Source: Gammaproteobacteria bacterium
GTDB lineage: Bacteria > Pseudomonadota > Gammaproteobacteria > Chromatiales > Chromatiaceae
Length of the DNA: 64,000 bases
Direction of reading: 5' to 3'
Assembly: GCA_021773975.1 (NCBI GenBank)
Contig: JAJFJN010000038.1
Span: 186,001-250,000, forward strand
Part shown: piece after piece, positions 18,038 through 26,914 of the stretch
How the letters are laid out: every line of letters begins with the position of its first letter
How positions within the stretch are numbered: the first letter of the stretch is position 1
The notes under the pieces: generated by a model
The model's input: only the letters and a program-made list of their open reading frames with translations
Told to the model about the DNA's origin: nothing
Database searches by the model: none
Program-made: the position numbers and the translations under genes

Positions 18038-18961
18038 TTAAACCAGTGACAGCCACTCAGGGCGCTCATCACGACGGCCGTGTACCTGATCAAAGTAGAG
18101 GCTCTGTAGCCGCTCTGTGATCGGACCACGTCCGCCATCACCAATGGCGCGATTATCAACCTCACGGATCGGGGTCACTTCAGCCGCTGTGCCGGTAAAG
18201 AAAAGCTCATCAGCAATATAGACCTCATCACGGGTAATGCGCTTCTCTTTTACAGGGATGCCCAACTCAGCTGCCAGCTGGAAAATGGTATTACGGGTGA
18301 TGCCATCCAGCGCAGAGGTCGTATCAGGTGTTACCAGCGTGCCATCCTGAACCAGGAAGATATTCTCACCGCTGCCTTCAGCCACGTAGCCTTCCGTATC
18401 CAGCAGCATCGCCTCATCATAGCCACAGGAGAGCGCCTCTTGCAGTGCCAACATGGAGTTCATGTAGTTGCCGTTGGCCTTGGCCTTACACATAGTGACA
18501 TTGACGTGATGACGGCTATAGGAGGAGGTACGAATACGGATACCCTTCTGCATATTCTCTTCGCCCAGATAGGCTCCCCACTCCCAGGCCGCGACCATGG
18601 TATGTACCTTGAGGTTATCAGCCCGCAGACCCATACCCTCTGAACCGTAGAAACACATGGGACGGATATAGGCAGAATCGAGATTGTTCTCACGTACAAC
18701 CTGCTTCTGTACATCATCCAAGGTCTCAACATCATAGGTCATTGGCATGCCCAGGATGTGGGCAGAACGCGTCAGCCGAACAGAGTGATCACGCAGACGA
18801 AAGATCGCAGCACCCTTGTCTGTCTTGTAGGCGCGTACACCTTCAAACACACCCATACCATAGTGCAGGGTATGTGTTAGGACATGGATCTTCGCTTCAC
18901 GCCAGGGCACCATTTCACCGTCGAGCCAGATGACCCCATCACGATCCGCCATTGTTAACAT
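18038..18961 (-). CDS. ilvE: branched-chain amino acid aminotransferase
   Basis: 307 residues, fold-type IV PLP enzyme. Motifs: ADRDGVIWLDGEMVPWREAK at the N-terminus, HYGMGVFEGVRAYKT, YIRPMCFYGSEGMGL, CKAKANGNYMNSMLA (the lysine here forms the Schiff base), AEGSGENIFLV and FFTGTAAEVTPI. It catalyses the last step of valine, leucine and isoleucine synthesis. GGAG stands 8 bases before the ATG at 18961; a second in-frame ATG three codons later is possible. Follows glnE by 39 bases, probably in one transcript. Confidence 0.95.
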   Translation of the reverse strand: MLTMADRDGVIWLDGEMVPWREAKIHVLTHTLHYGMGVFEGVRAYKTDKGAAIFRLRDHSVRLTRSAHILGMPMTYDVETLDDVQKQVVRENNLDSAYIRPMCFYGSEGMGLRADNLKVHTMVAAWEWGAYLGEENMQKGIRIRTSSYSRHHVNVTMCKAKANGNYMNSMLALQEALSCGYDEAMLLDTEGYVAEGSGENIFLVQDGTLVTPDTTSALDGITRNTIFQLAAELGIPVKEKRITRDEVYIADELFFTGTAAEVTPIREVDNRAIGDGGRGPITERLQSLYFDQVHGRRDERPEWLSLV

Positions 18962-19000
18962 TGGATTTTCTCCACAGCAATTACTCGTTAATCAGTTAAT

Positions 19001-21868
19001 TTATGGGCAGGCCACCATGGTGGCCTGCCAGATATCCTGAACCAGCTTGCGCTCCTCAACCAACTCATCATCAGCCACTATGGCCGGCGAGTCTTGAAGA
19101 CTTTTACGGTGTGAGGCCGTGCGCAAGGCACGATAGGCATCAGCCAGTCTGTCTGCCGCCTTTCCTTCCATCAATTGACGCTTGGAAAGCGTCTCAAGCA
19201 GACGAATATTATCGCTCCACTCAAGCAGATCCGGGTATTTATGCGCCCATCGCAGAACCGCATATTGAACCATAAATTCAATATCTGCGATACCGCCTGA
19301 ACCCTGCTTTAGATCAAATTGTCCTGGCTTTGTTTTATCCAGAGATTGGCGCATCTTTTCACGCATCTCAACCACCTCTTTTTGCAACAACGCGGGGTCA
19401 CGCTCACGGGAGAGGATCTTATGGCGGACATGTTCAAACTTCTCAATTACCTTTTTATCACCGGCAACCGCTCGCGCCCGCAGCAAAGCCTGATGCTCCC
19501 AAGTCCAGGCTTCATCATCCTGATAGCCTTCAAATGCCTTCAGGGAGCTAACCAACATGCCAGAATTTCCGTTGGGGCGCAGCCGCATATCCGCCTCATA
19601 TAGCATGCCCGAGGCCGTACGTGTGGTAAACATATGCACAATGCGCTGACCCAGGCGGATGTAAAAAACATCATTACCCACTGAGCGATCACCCTCTGTC
19701 ATAGCATTAGGATTTTGACTGCCATGCAGAAAAACCATATCCAGGTCTGAGCCATACCCCAACTCAATACCACCCAGCTTGCCGTAGCCAATGACGGCAA
19801 AGCCGGTATCTTCACCCAAAATATCAGCAGGTTTGCCATTAACCGCTACAAGATTATCCCATGCCAGCTGCAAAACCCGGGCCGTTACCACCTCAGCAAT
19901 CTCAGTCAGGTAGTCACTGACCACCATCAGCGGGATGGCATTCGTCACATCCGCTGCCGCCACCCGAAGCATATTACTCTGGGTAAACTGACGCAGGGAC
20001 TCCATCTGCTGCTCCAGATCATCCGCATCCAAAGACGCCAATAGGCTATCCAGCTCTTTCTCTAGCGCCCCTCGATGCAGAGGCTCATACAGACGACGGG
20101 GATCCAGCAACTCATCCAGCAGTAGCGGGTGTCGCGTCAACTGACGGCTAATCCAAAGGCTCTGGGCGCTAAGACGCACCAGCTGTGACAGTGCCAAGGG
20201 CCGCTCCACCAACAGGGCAATATAGGCCGTTCGCCGGGCAATGGCCTCAATCAGGGGCGTCAAACGCTCCAGCACCTGGTCTGGCTCAGCTGTTTGACCT
20301 ATTGCCTCCAGCAGCAGCGGCATCAACTGTTCCATGCGCAGCCCACCCTTTGCTCCCAAGGCACGGCAGGCATGTGAGCTACGCAATTGATGTAGCCGTT
20401 CCAGGCTCTCAGCAGGGTGATTAAAGCCAATACCCTGCAAGATCTCATGCGCATCCTCTGCTTCCTGCCGCCCTTGCCACAAAGAAATCAAGATATGTTG
20501 TTCCGCCTCTGCCTCTGTTTGGGGCGCAGCAAATACCTGGTTGAATTGCGCCTGTACCCGCTGGCGATGTTGCTCCAGCTCAGTATAAAAACCATTCCAA
20601 TCCTCAAAGCCCATGGAGCGAGCCAGTCGCAGCTGCCCTAGCTCATCTTCAGGCAGGGAGTGGGTTTGCTGATCCTGCCAGGCTTGAAGCCGGTTCTCTG
20701 CCAGACGCAGAAAAACATAGGCATTGGTCAACTCCCGTTCTACAAACGCTGGCAGCAGGTCTTTCTCCCCCAACAGTCGAAGTACTTTGAGGATGGGGCG
20801 AACCTGTAGATCAGGGTCACGCCCACCCCGCACCAGCTGAAAGGCCTGGCCAATAAACTCAATCTCACGAATCCCACCGGGGCCAAGTTTAATGTTGTCC
20901 GCCATGCTTTTGCGCTTCAGCTCTTGGGTGATAAGCCCTTTCATATCCCTGATGGCCTCAATCACGCCAAAATCAAGATAGCGACGATAGACAAAGGGCT
21001 TGAGCATCTGCATCAACTCAGCTCCAACCTCACGATTACCGGCCACAATCCGTGCTTTGATCATGGCATAGCGTTCCCACTCCCGCGCCTGGGTTTGGTA
21101 GTAATCCTCCATCGCGGCAAAACTCATCGCCAAGGGACCAGAATCACCAAAAGGCCGCAGCCGTACATCCACCCGAAAGACAAACCCATTGGCATCCTGC
21201 TGGTTTAACACCTGTACCAAGCGCTGACAGAGACGGAGAAAAAACTGCTCATTGCTGAGAAAACGGCGTGCACCCTCCACCTCACCATGTGCAGGAAAGG
21301 CAAAGATGAGATCAATATCGGAAGAGAGATTTAGCTCACGAGCACCCAACTTACCCATGCCAAGCACCGCCAGGTACTGCTGCACACCCTCTTCACCACG
21401 GGGGATACCCTGCTCGGCACAGGCCCACTCATAGAGCTTATTCAGTGCTTCATCAATACAGGCATCCGCCAGGGCACTCAGATCTTCCAGCGTCTCATCC
21501 AGGGGAGCGGTTTTCATTAGATCCCGCCAGATAACGCGCACCATCTGATAACGGCGAAACTGGCGCAATGACTTTGCCAAGGCAACCTCATCAGCCGCCT
21601 CACTCAGCTGCTCTTGCAGTTGCTGAGCCATACTGCCCACGGGATATGAATTGAGCAGATCACCTTTTTCCAGCAAGGTAGTCAGCAAATTGGGATCACG
21701 GAGACAGCTTTGGGCAACATAATCACTGCCCTCCCAAACCTGTTTGAGTGTACTGATGAAATCCACATCATTTGGGATAACCAGCCCTTCAGCCCCTGCT
21801 ACCTCACACCAGGATTGCCACAGCTTTTCACTGCGACCCACAAGATCATCTAATGAGTTTGTTTTCAT
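19001..21868 (-). CDS. glnE: bifunctional glutamine synthetase adenylyltransferase/deadenylylase
   Basis: 955 residues, close to E. coli GlnE. Two nucleotidyltransferase cores are visible: GMGKLGARELNLSSDIDLIF in the N-terminal deadenylylase half and GYGKLGGIELGYGSDLDMVF in the C-terminal adenylylating half, each followed by RLRPFGDSGPL or RLRPNGNSGML. Between them lies the linker region. It adds or removes AMP on glutamine synthetase in response to the PII protein and glutamine. Gene order glnE-ilvE-waaF follows the Pseudomonas arrangement. No truncation. Confidence 0.96.
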   Translation of the reverse strand: MKTNSLDDLVGRSEKLWQSWCEVAGAEGLVIPNDVDFISTLKQVWEGSDYVAQSCLRDPNLLTTLLEKGDLLNSYPVGSMAQQLQEQLSEAADEVALAKSLRQFRRYQMVRVIWRDLMKTAPLDETLEDLSALADACIDEALNKLYEWACAEQGIPRGEEGVQQYLAVLGMGKLGARELNLSSDIDLIFAFPAHGEVEGARRFLSNEQFFLRLCQRLVQVLNQQDANGFVFRVDVRLRPFGDSGPLAMSFAAMEDYYQTQAREWERYAMIKARIVAGNREVGAELMQMLKPFVYRRYLDFGVIEAIRDMKGLITQELKRKSMADNIKLGPGGIREIEFIGQAFQLVRGGRDPDLQVRPILKVLRLLGEKDLLPAFVERELTNAYVFLRLAENRLQAWQDQQTHSLPEDELGQLRLARSMGFEDWNGFYTELEQHRQRVQAQFNQVFAAPQTEAEAEQHILISLWQGRQEAEDAHEILQGIGFNHPAESLERLHQLRSSHACRALGAKGGLRMEQLMPLLLEAIGQTAEPDQVLERLTPLIEAIARRTAYIALLVERPLALSQLVRLSAQSLWISRQLTRHPLLLDELLDPRRLYEPLHRGALEKELDSLLASLDADDLEQQMESLRQFTQSNMLRVAAADVTNAIPLMVVSDYLTEIAEVVTARVLQLAWDNLVAVNGKPADILGEDTGFAVIGYGKLGGIELGYGSDLDMVFLHGSQNPNAMTEGDRSVGNDVFYIRLGQRIVHMFTTRTASGMLYEADMRLRPNGNSGMLVSSLKAFEGYQDDEAWTWEHQALLRARAVAGDKKVIEKFEHVRHKILSRERDPALLQKEVVEMREKMRQSLDKTKPGQFDLKQGSGGIADIEFMVQYAVLRWAHKYPDLLEWSDNIRLLETLSKRQLMEGKAADRLADAYRALRTASHRKSLQDSPAIVADDELVEERKLVQDIWQATMVACP

Positions 21869-21931
21869 GTAAAGAGCTTAACTGGCACTGCCAGAGCTGG
21901 CAATGCAGAGAGTTTGCTTTTAATTGGGGTG

Positions 21932-21972
21932 CAAAATAAAAAAAGCCCCGGCTACATTCCATTAACCGGGGA
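21932..21972 (-). terminator. rho-independent terminator upstream of glnE
   Basis: A CCCCGG (21946-21951)/CCGGGG (21966-21971) stem with a 14-base loop; on the minus strand it is followed by TTTTTTTATTTT. It lies about 65 bases upstream of the glnE start, so it would end a short minus-strand transcript arising around 22000-22200, or act as an attenuator for glnE. Closer to glnE a further repeat, TGCCAG-AG-CTGGCA at 21889-21902, could be an operator. Confidence 0.6.
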
Positions 21973-21997
21973 TAAATTCCAGATTCGATGTGTCTAG

Positions 21998-22099
21998 TCA
22001 TCTTTCTGAATCAGCAACAATAGAACTGCTGCCAGATACTACCGAGGGGAAAAAGCGATCCATGCCGCTACTACTTCCAATTCCATGCTGAGATTCCAT
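21998..22099 (-). CDS. possible small ORF or sRNA locus upstream of glnE
   Basis: A 33-residue open frame, MESQHGIGSSSGMDRFFPSV to the stop, rich in Ser and Gly, ending 26 bases before the terminator hairpin at 21932-21972. The ribosome-binding site is poor (only GAG next to the ATG). No family is recognised. The 335-base gap between glnE and the plus-strand gene at 22204 holds nothing else clear. It may instead be the template of a small regulatory RNA. Confidence 0.2.
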   Translation of the reverse strand: MESQHGIGSSSGMDRFFPSVVSGSSSIVADSER

Positions 22100-22203
22100 C
22101 TCAAAAGCGGAATTATTGTGGTACTACGAGGCTAAAACCAACATAGGCATTTCCAAACTATCCATGTAAGATTTTTCTTAACAAACTGAAATAGGCAACT
22201 TCC

Positions 22204-22731
22204 GTGAACTATGACCTCGTACTATCCGAGCTACAGCAGGCCTCAAGCTTTGAGCTGTTTCGCCTGCAAGCTGCAATCAGCACACTGCTGGATGACCCCG
22301 ATCGATTAAAAATCATCAAGCAACAGCTCAGACCAGGCATGGATATTAACTACTTCCATGAACAGGAGAATCGACTGAGACCTGCCAAGCTATTAGAGGT
22401 GCGAAAAACTCGTGCCACCATTCAGGATGGTGCAACCGGCAAGCGTTGGAGCATTCCCCTCTATCAAATCAATCTGGAAGATGCAGATACAAACCTCACC
22501 CCACAAAGACAAGGGGTTGACCGGCTCTCACTGCGCATTGATGATCGGGTAGGTTTCAGAGGAAAAGATAATGAGGAACAGTTTGGCACTGTCAAAAAGC
22601 TCAATCCAAAACGGGCCAAGATCAAGGTGGGAGACACCCTCTGGAGCGTACCCTACGCCATGCTGTTCAGCATCATTGACGGCGAACAAGGTGCTGATCT
22701 TTTTATTCCAGCACGTTCACCAGATTGGTAA
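22204..22731 (+). CDS. conserved-looking protein of unknown function
   Basis: 175 residues from a GTG start (22204). The N-terminal part is helical ([20 protein letters not shown]). Residues 45-150 form two segments of strand-rich, SH3-like appearance: [20 protein letters not shown] with WSIPLYQIN, and [20 protein letters not shown] with [20 protein letters not shown]. The two look like a repeated small barrel, suggesting a nucleic-acid- or protein-binding module. No enzyme motif, signal peptide or membrane segment. It lies 34 bases before ubiD and may be co-transcribed. Function not assigned. Confidence 0.7.
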   Translation: MNYDLVLSELQQASSFELFRLQAAISTLLDDPDRLKIIKQQLRPGMDINYFHEQENRLRPAKLLEVRKTRATIQDGATGKRWSIPLYQINLEDADTNLTPQRQGVDRLSLRIDDRVGFRGKDNEEQFGTVKKLNPKRAKIKVGDTLWSVPYAMLFSIIDGEQGADLFIPARSPDW

Positions 22732-22765
22732 ACTCCATTTAACAAAAACACTAGCCGGACACCGA

Positions 22766-24229
22766 ATGAAATACAAAGACCTGCGCGACTTCATTAAACA
22801 GCTGGAGGCTAAAGGCGAGCTTAAGCGCGTCAGCATGGAGGTTGATCCCAATCTGGAGATCACCGAGATCTGCGACCGCACCCTGCGCGCAGGTGGCCCT
22901 GCGCTACTGTTTGAGAAGGTTAAAGGCTCAGAATTTCCACTGCTGGGCAATCTATTCGGTACCCCAAAACGGGTCGCCATGGGCATGGGTGAAGAGAACG
23001 TAGAGGCACTACGAGAGGTCGGCAAGCTACTCTCTGTATTAAAAGAGCCTGAGCCACCCAAGGGGATGAAAGATGCTGTAAGCAAACTCCCCATGTATCG
23101 CAAGGTGTTGGATATGGCGCCCAAAGAGCTGAAACGCGCACCCTGCCAAGAGGTTATCAAAGAGGATGCAGTGGTCGATTTGGGTAAACTCCCAGTACAA
23201 ATCTGCTGGCCAGGCGATGGTGGGCCGCTGATTACATGGGGTTTAGTCATTACTCGCGGACCAGAAAAGTCACGCCAAAACCTCGGCATCTACCGCATGC
23301 AGGTGATCGGGAAAAATCGCGTCATCATGCGCTGGCTCTCCCATCGCGGTGGCGCACTCGATTTTCGCGAGTGGCAGATCAAGCATCCCGGAGAGCCATT
23401 CCCTGTCGCTGTCGCATTGGGCGCAGACCCTGCCACAATCCTGGCTGCCGTCACTCCAGTGCCAGACACCCTCTCTGAGTATGCCTTTGCCGGGTTGCTG
23501 CGCGGCAGCCGCACCGAAGTAATCAAAGCACTAATCTCTGACCTGCAAGTACCTGCCAGTGCCGAATTTGTCCTGGAAGGACACATCTACCCCGATGATA
23601 TGGCTCCCGAAGGCCCCTTTGGCGACCACACCGGCTACTACAATGAGGTAGACAACTTCCCCGTATTCACCGTCGAACGCCTCACTCACCGGCAAAAACC
23701 GATCTATCACAGCACCTATACCGGCCGTCCACCCGATGAGCCTGCCATCCTGGGTGTGGCGCTGAATGAGGTCTTCGTGCCTATTCTGCAAAAACAGTTT
23801 CCAGAGATTATCGACTTCTACCTGCCACCTGAAGGGTGCTCCTATCGCATGGCCGTGGTGAGCATGAAGAAGCAGTACCCAGGACATGCCAAGCGAGTCA
23901 TGCTGGGCATTTGGTCCTTTCTACGCCAGTTTATGTACACAAAATTCGTGATCGTCACCGATGATGACGTTAACGTGCGCGATTGGAACGATGTCATCTG
24001 GGCCATGACCACCCGCATGGATCCAGCACGCGATACCACCATGATCGAGAACACACCCATTGATTATCTGGACTTTGCCTCACCTGTATCAGGCCTGGGC
24101 TCAAAGATCGGTTTTGATGCCACTAACAAGTGGCCAGGGGAAACCAACCGTGAGTGGGGAACACCCATTGAGATGTCAGCAGAGGTTAAACAGCGGGTGG
24201 ATGAGATTTGGGAGCAGTTGGGGATTTAA
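22766..24229 (+). CDS. ubiD: 4-hydroxy-3-polyprenylbenzoate decarboxylase
   Basis: 487 residues, near the E. coli length. [20 protein letters not shown] at the start is typical; [60 protein letters not shown] and [20 protein letters not shown] are conserved UbiD blocks. Uses prenylated FMN (made by UbiX, not in this window) to decarboxylate the ubiquinone precursor. The ATG at 22766 is chosen because the family N-terminus begins there; the longer open frame upstream overlaps the preceding gene out of frame. Confidence 0.96.
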   Translation: MKYKDLRDFIKQLEAKGELKRVSMEVDPNLEITEICDRTLRAGGPALLFEKVKGSEFPLLGNLFGTPKRVAMGMGEENVEALREVGKLLSVLKEPEPPKGMKDAVSKLPMYRKVLDMAPKELKRAPCQEVIKEDAVVDLGKLPVQICWPGDGGPLITWGLVITRGPEKSRQNLGIYRMQVIGKNRVIMRWLSHRGGALDFREWQIKHPGEPFPVAVALGADPATILAAVTPVPDTLSEYAFAGLLRGSRTEVIKALISDLQVPASAEFVLEGHIYPDDMAPEGPFGDHTGYYNEVDNFPVFTVERLTHRQKPIYHSTYTGRPPDEPAILGVALNEVFVPILQKQFPEIIDFYLPPEGCSYRMAVVSMKKQYPGHAKRVMLGIWSFLRQFMYTKFVIVTDDDVNVRDWNDVIWAMTTRMDPARDTTMIENTPIDYLDFASPVSGLGSKIGFDATNKWPGETNREWGTPIEMSAEVKQRVDEIWEQLGI

Positions 24230-24250
24230 TTTCATTTAATTTAGCCAGTG

Positions 24251-24316
24251 AACTAAGCTTACTTTAAACAGCCAACATGTTTACTATGCAGTAAAACTAA
24301 GTTTACTATATGGCAA
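24251..24316 (+). repeat. three direct repeats at a 22-base period (possible operator)
   Basis: Three copies sharing a core A-N-GYTTACTWT lie immediately upstream of the gene at 24340. Their TTACT cores start at 24259, 24281 and 24303, exactly 22 bases apart, about two helical turns, so all face the same side of the DNA. Copies 1 and 3 share AACTAAG before the core. The last ends 23 bases before the ATG. Binding by the winged-helix protein encoded next is a natural inference. Confidence 0.6.
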
Positions 24317-24339
24317 AATTAAGTGACTAAAGGTTTACA

Positions 24340-25374
24340 ATGACCAGGCAGATTACAGACCGCACTAAAATTATAAGAAATTTCCTGATCGACGCTGTAC
24401 GTGCTGGCCGTCAGGACATCGTCCCATCAGCTTCTTCAGTATTTAATATTTCCAGACAGTCAATACACAAACATTTAACGGCACTGGTAAAAGAAGGACA
24501 GTTAGCTGCTACTGGCCACACAAGAGCTAGAGTCTACTCATTAGGTTCTGTCCGGTCACATATTGCACACTACCCTTTGGCCAACCTGGATGAACACATT
24601 GTCCATCGTAAAGACTTTTCATTCATCTTTGAAGATCTGCCAGAAACTGTGGCTGAAATTTGTCACTATGGCTTCACTGAGATACTAAATAACGCAATTG
24701 ACCATTCAGAGGGAAAATCAGTAATCATTTTTGCTAAGCGCAATGAGAAAAAAGTCGTCATTCAGATCTTTGATGATGGAGAGGGCATATTTAAGCACAT
24801 AGCTCGACTACTTGGCCTTCCTGACCCCAGAGAATCAATTTTAGAGCTTAGCAAGGGAAAATTAACTACTGATCCAGATAATCACACAGGGGAAGGTATC
24901 TTTTTCACCAGCAGATCATTTGATTACTTCCATATTGATTCTGGCGACCTATGTTTCTCTCACAGCAATGATATTCCCAATGACTACCTTCTTCATAACG
25001 ACCAGGATAAAGAGGGCACAATCGTCCACATGGAGATTACCTTAGATAGCACCAAGGATCTTGGGGCTGTCTTTGACGAATACAGTAGCGGCCCTGATGA
25101 GTATCGTTTTGAAAAAACTGTGGTTCCTGTACGACTAGCACTTTATGAAGGGGAAAGCCTCGTCTCTAGATCTCAGGCTAAGCGAATATTAAATCGAGTT
25201 GAGCGGTTCCGCTCTGTCATACTCGACTTTGAAGGCGTAGATAAAATCGGCCAAGCTTTTGCTGATGAGGCATTCCGCGTATTCACTAACAGTCATCCAA
25301 ATATAGAGCTGATACCTCTCAATACAGCACCACGGGTTAAACAGATGATAGCTCGGGCGCAAGCTGGCAGTTAA
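24340..25374 (+). CDS. winged-helix / GHKL ATPase / STAS-like (DUF4325) regulatory protein
   Basis: 344 residues in three parts. Residues 1-70 form a winged-helix DNA-binding domain (SSVFNISRQSIHKHLTALVK). Residues 90-230 are a histidine-kinase-type ATPase: TEILNNAIDHSEGKSVII (N box), IQIFDDGEGIF (G1) and HTGEGIFFTSRSFD (G2). Residues 265-340 resemble the STAS-like DUF4325 domain (RFRSVILDFEGVDKIGQAFA). No phospho-accepting histidine region is seen, so this is not a classical sensor kinase. AAAGG stands 6 bases before the ATG. Probably autoregulated through the 22-base repeats upstream. Target genes unknown. Confidence 0.8.
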   Translation: MTRQITDRTKIIRNFLIDAVRAGRQDIVPSASSVFNISRQSIHKHLTALVKEGQLAATGHTRARVYSLGSVRSHIAHYPLANLDEHIVHRKDFSFIFEDLPETVAEICHYGFTEILNNAIDHSEGKSVIIFAKRNEKKVVIQIFDDGEGIFKHIARLLGLPDPRESILELSKGKLTTDPDNHTGEGIFFTSRSFDYFHIDSGDLCFSHSNDIPNDYLLHNDQDKEGTIVHMEITLDSTKDLGAVFDEYSSGPDEYRFEKTVVPVRLALYEGESLVSRSQAKRILNRVERFRSVILDFEGVDKIGQAFADEAFRVFTNSHPNIELIPLNTAPRVKQMIARAQAGS

Positions 25375-25414
25375 TTTATTATTGATTCCACACACAAAAC
25401 CATATCAACGAAAA

Positions 25415-25963
25415 CTACCTGACCAACCCCTTTTCCACCTCATGCCGTTTATCCTGATCAACCAGGGATTCAATCAGCTGTAGTGCAAAATCCATTGCAG
25501 CACCAGGACCTCGGCCAGTAATCACCTGCCCATCCACCACCACAGGCAGATCCTTTATACCTATCAGTGGAAAATCCATCCGACCCAGTACACCGGGATA
25601 ACAGGTAGCTCGCTTACCATTTAGCAAACCCGCATGGGCTAGCACCTTGGGGGCAGCACAGATGGCAGCAACATAGCCGCCATGATCAGCTGTTCGTTTC
25701 AGCAGTTCACGAATGCGGGGATCACTATCAAGGTGATCAGAACCAGGCAGGCCACCTGGCAGGACAATCATGTCAAAATCCTGCGTCATTACTGCATCCA
25801 GCGTGGTATCTGGCAGGAGCATCACACCACGTGAAGCCTTGATTGATCCATCTGTCAGACCGGCAGTTGTTACCTCAATATTGGCTCTTCGTAGTAGGTC
25901 AACAATGGTGACAGCTTCAAGCTCTTCACAGCCTTCGGCGAGGGGGACAAGGACATTTGCCAT
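25415..25963 (-). CDS. DJ-1/PfpI family protein (YajL-like)
   Basis: 182 residues. ANVLVPLAEGCEELEAVTIV at the N-terminus (with the conserved Glu), FDMIVLPGGLPGSDHL, and AAICAAPKVLAHAGLL containing the reactive nucleophile-elbow cysteine. YajL/DJ-1 proteins are linked to protection against oxidative and glyoxal damage. AAAGGA lies 7 bases before the ATG. The first 15 or so codons fall inside a repeated segment shared with the end of the upstream deacetylase gene (see repeat 25921-26203). Confidence 0.88.
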   Translation of the reverse strand: MANVLVPLAEGCEELEAVTIVDLLRRANIEVTTAGLTDGSIKASRGVMLLPDTTLDAVMTQDFDMIVLPGGLPGSDHLDSDPRIRELLKRTADHGGYVAAICAAPKVLAHAGLLNGKRATCYPGVLGRMDFPLIGIKDLPVVVDGQVITGRGPGAAMDFALQLIESLVDQDKRHEVEKGLVR

Positions 25964-26203
25964 GGAATATTCCTTTGTTTAGTTGCAATGATCTCAGAGC
26001 AAAAAACGGGTTTAACGCCACTCTTACCCAGTTTTTCCAGCGCTTCACAGCCAATCAACCATGCGGGTTATTTAGCGCTCTTCACTTCCTTCTGTGGCGG
26101 GGATAAAGAGGCTTGCCGTGGGATATTCTGTCGTTTAGCAATGGTTTCAGAGATGAAAACCAGTTTAACGCCACTCTCTTCTAGTTTTTCCAGCTCTTCA
26201 GCT
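25921..26203. repeat. diverged tandem duplication spanning a gene junction
   Basis: Two direct copies of about 130 bases, roughly 25921-26050 and 26077-26203, with visibly around 70-75% identity; shared anchors are GCTCTTCAC (25921, 26077), GTTTAACGCCACTCT (26010, 26163) and TTTTTCCAG. Read on the minus strand, the copy at 26077-26203 encodes the deacetylase C-terminus (LEKLEESGVKLVFISETIA and onward). The other copy encodes a decayed version (LEKLGKSGVKPVFCSEIIA) that, in another frame, supplies the start of the DJ-1 gene. Confidence 0.85.
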
Positions 26204-26907
26204 AGGGTAGCAATGGTCTCAGGAAATGGATGGCCGATACCAATCGCTTTGCCACGGATCTTTGCCCGACGAATGAGTTGTTGAAACTGCTCACGAATAT
26301 ATTTAGGTTCACGAACATTATCCAAGAAAATATCCCGACCAGCAGAGGGGATTTGGTGCTCACGGGCAAGCTTTTCAGCTACCGTCAGCGAGGTGGTGCG
26401 ACTGTCCACAAAAAAGAGGTCGCCACGTTGCCGCACATCTTCCATCAACCAATCCATGGCTCCTGGGTGTCGCGTCAATAGACTCCCCATATGATTGTTT
26501 AACCCCACCACATGAGGCACTGAAGCCAAACTGCTGGCCAGCGCATCTTGAAACTGCTGTTGGGTCATATGCAGGGATAGGCCACCCGGCCCCAATTTCT
26601 CGCCTTCGTGGGCATCCATCGGCAGATGCAACATCACCTCTTTTCCTGAGGCGTGCGCCTGCTCTGCCATTTTACGGGCATGAGGTGCATGTGGAAGAAA
26701 AGCATAGGTAACGGCGCCCGGCAGCTCCAGCGCCCTGTTTCCATCCTGGAGCCGATGCCCCATATCATCAATAATGATGGAGATGACTGGCTGTGCCTGC
26801 TCCATCGGTACAGCATCCAGCTCTTCAGCTATCACATCCCAACTGATCAGCAGCATGAGCAAAACCAGAGAGACATGTAGCATGTTACTTTTCTGGTAGT
26901 TGTTCAT
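26068..26907 (-). CDS. divergent polysaccharide deacetylase family protein (YibQ-like)
   Basis: About 279 residues. A hydrophobic signal segment (LHVSLVLLMLLISWDVIA) is followed by ISIIIDDMGHRLQDGNRALE, VTYAFLPHAPHARKMAEQAH, HLPMDAHEGEKLGPGGL, NNHMGSLLTRHPGAM and FVDSRTT, the conserved blocks of the divergent deacetylase family (DUF610), periplasmic proteins commonly next to CtpA and EnvC genes. The start at 26907 comes just after the protease stop; 26883 is an alternative. Its last ~40 codons lie in the tandem duplication, so the C-terminal tail may be a recent addition. Confidence 0.85.
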   Translation of the reverse strand: MNNYQKSNMLHVSLVLLMLLISWDVIAEELDAVPMEQAQPVISIIIDDMGHRLQDGNRALELPGAVTYAFLPHAPHARKMAEQAHASGKEVMLHLPMDAHEGEKLGPGGLSLHMTQQQFQDALASSLASVPHVVGLNNHMGSLLTRHPGAMDWLMEDVRQRGDLFFVDSRTTSLTVAEKLAREHQIPSAGRDIFLDNVREPKYIREQFQQLIRRAKIRGKAIGIGHPFPETIATLAEELEKLEESGVKLVFISETIAKRQNIPRQASLSPPQKEVKSAK

Positions 26908-26914
26908 ATGTGCA

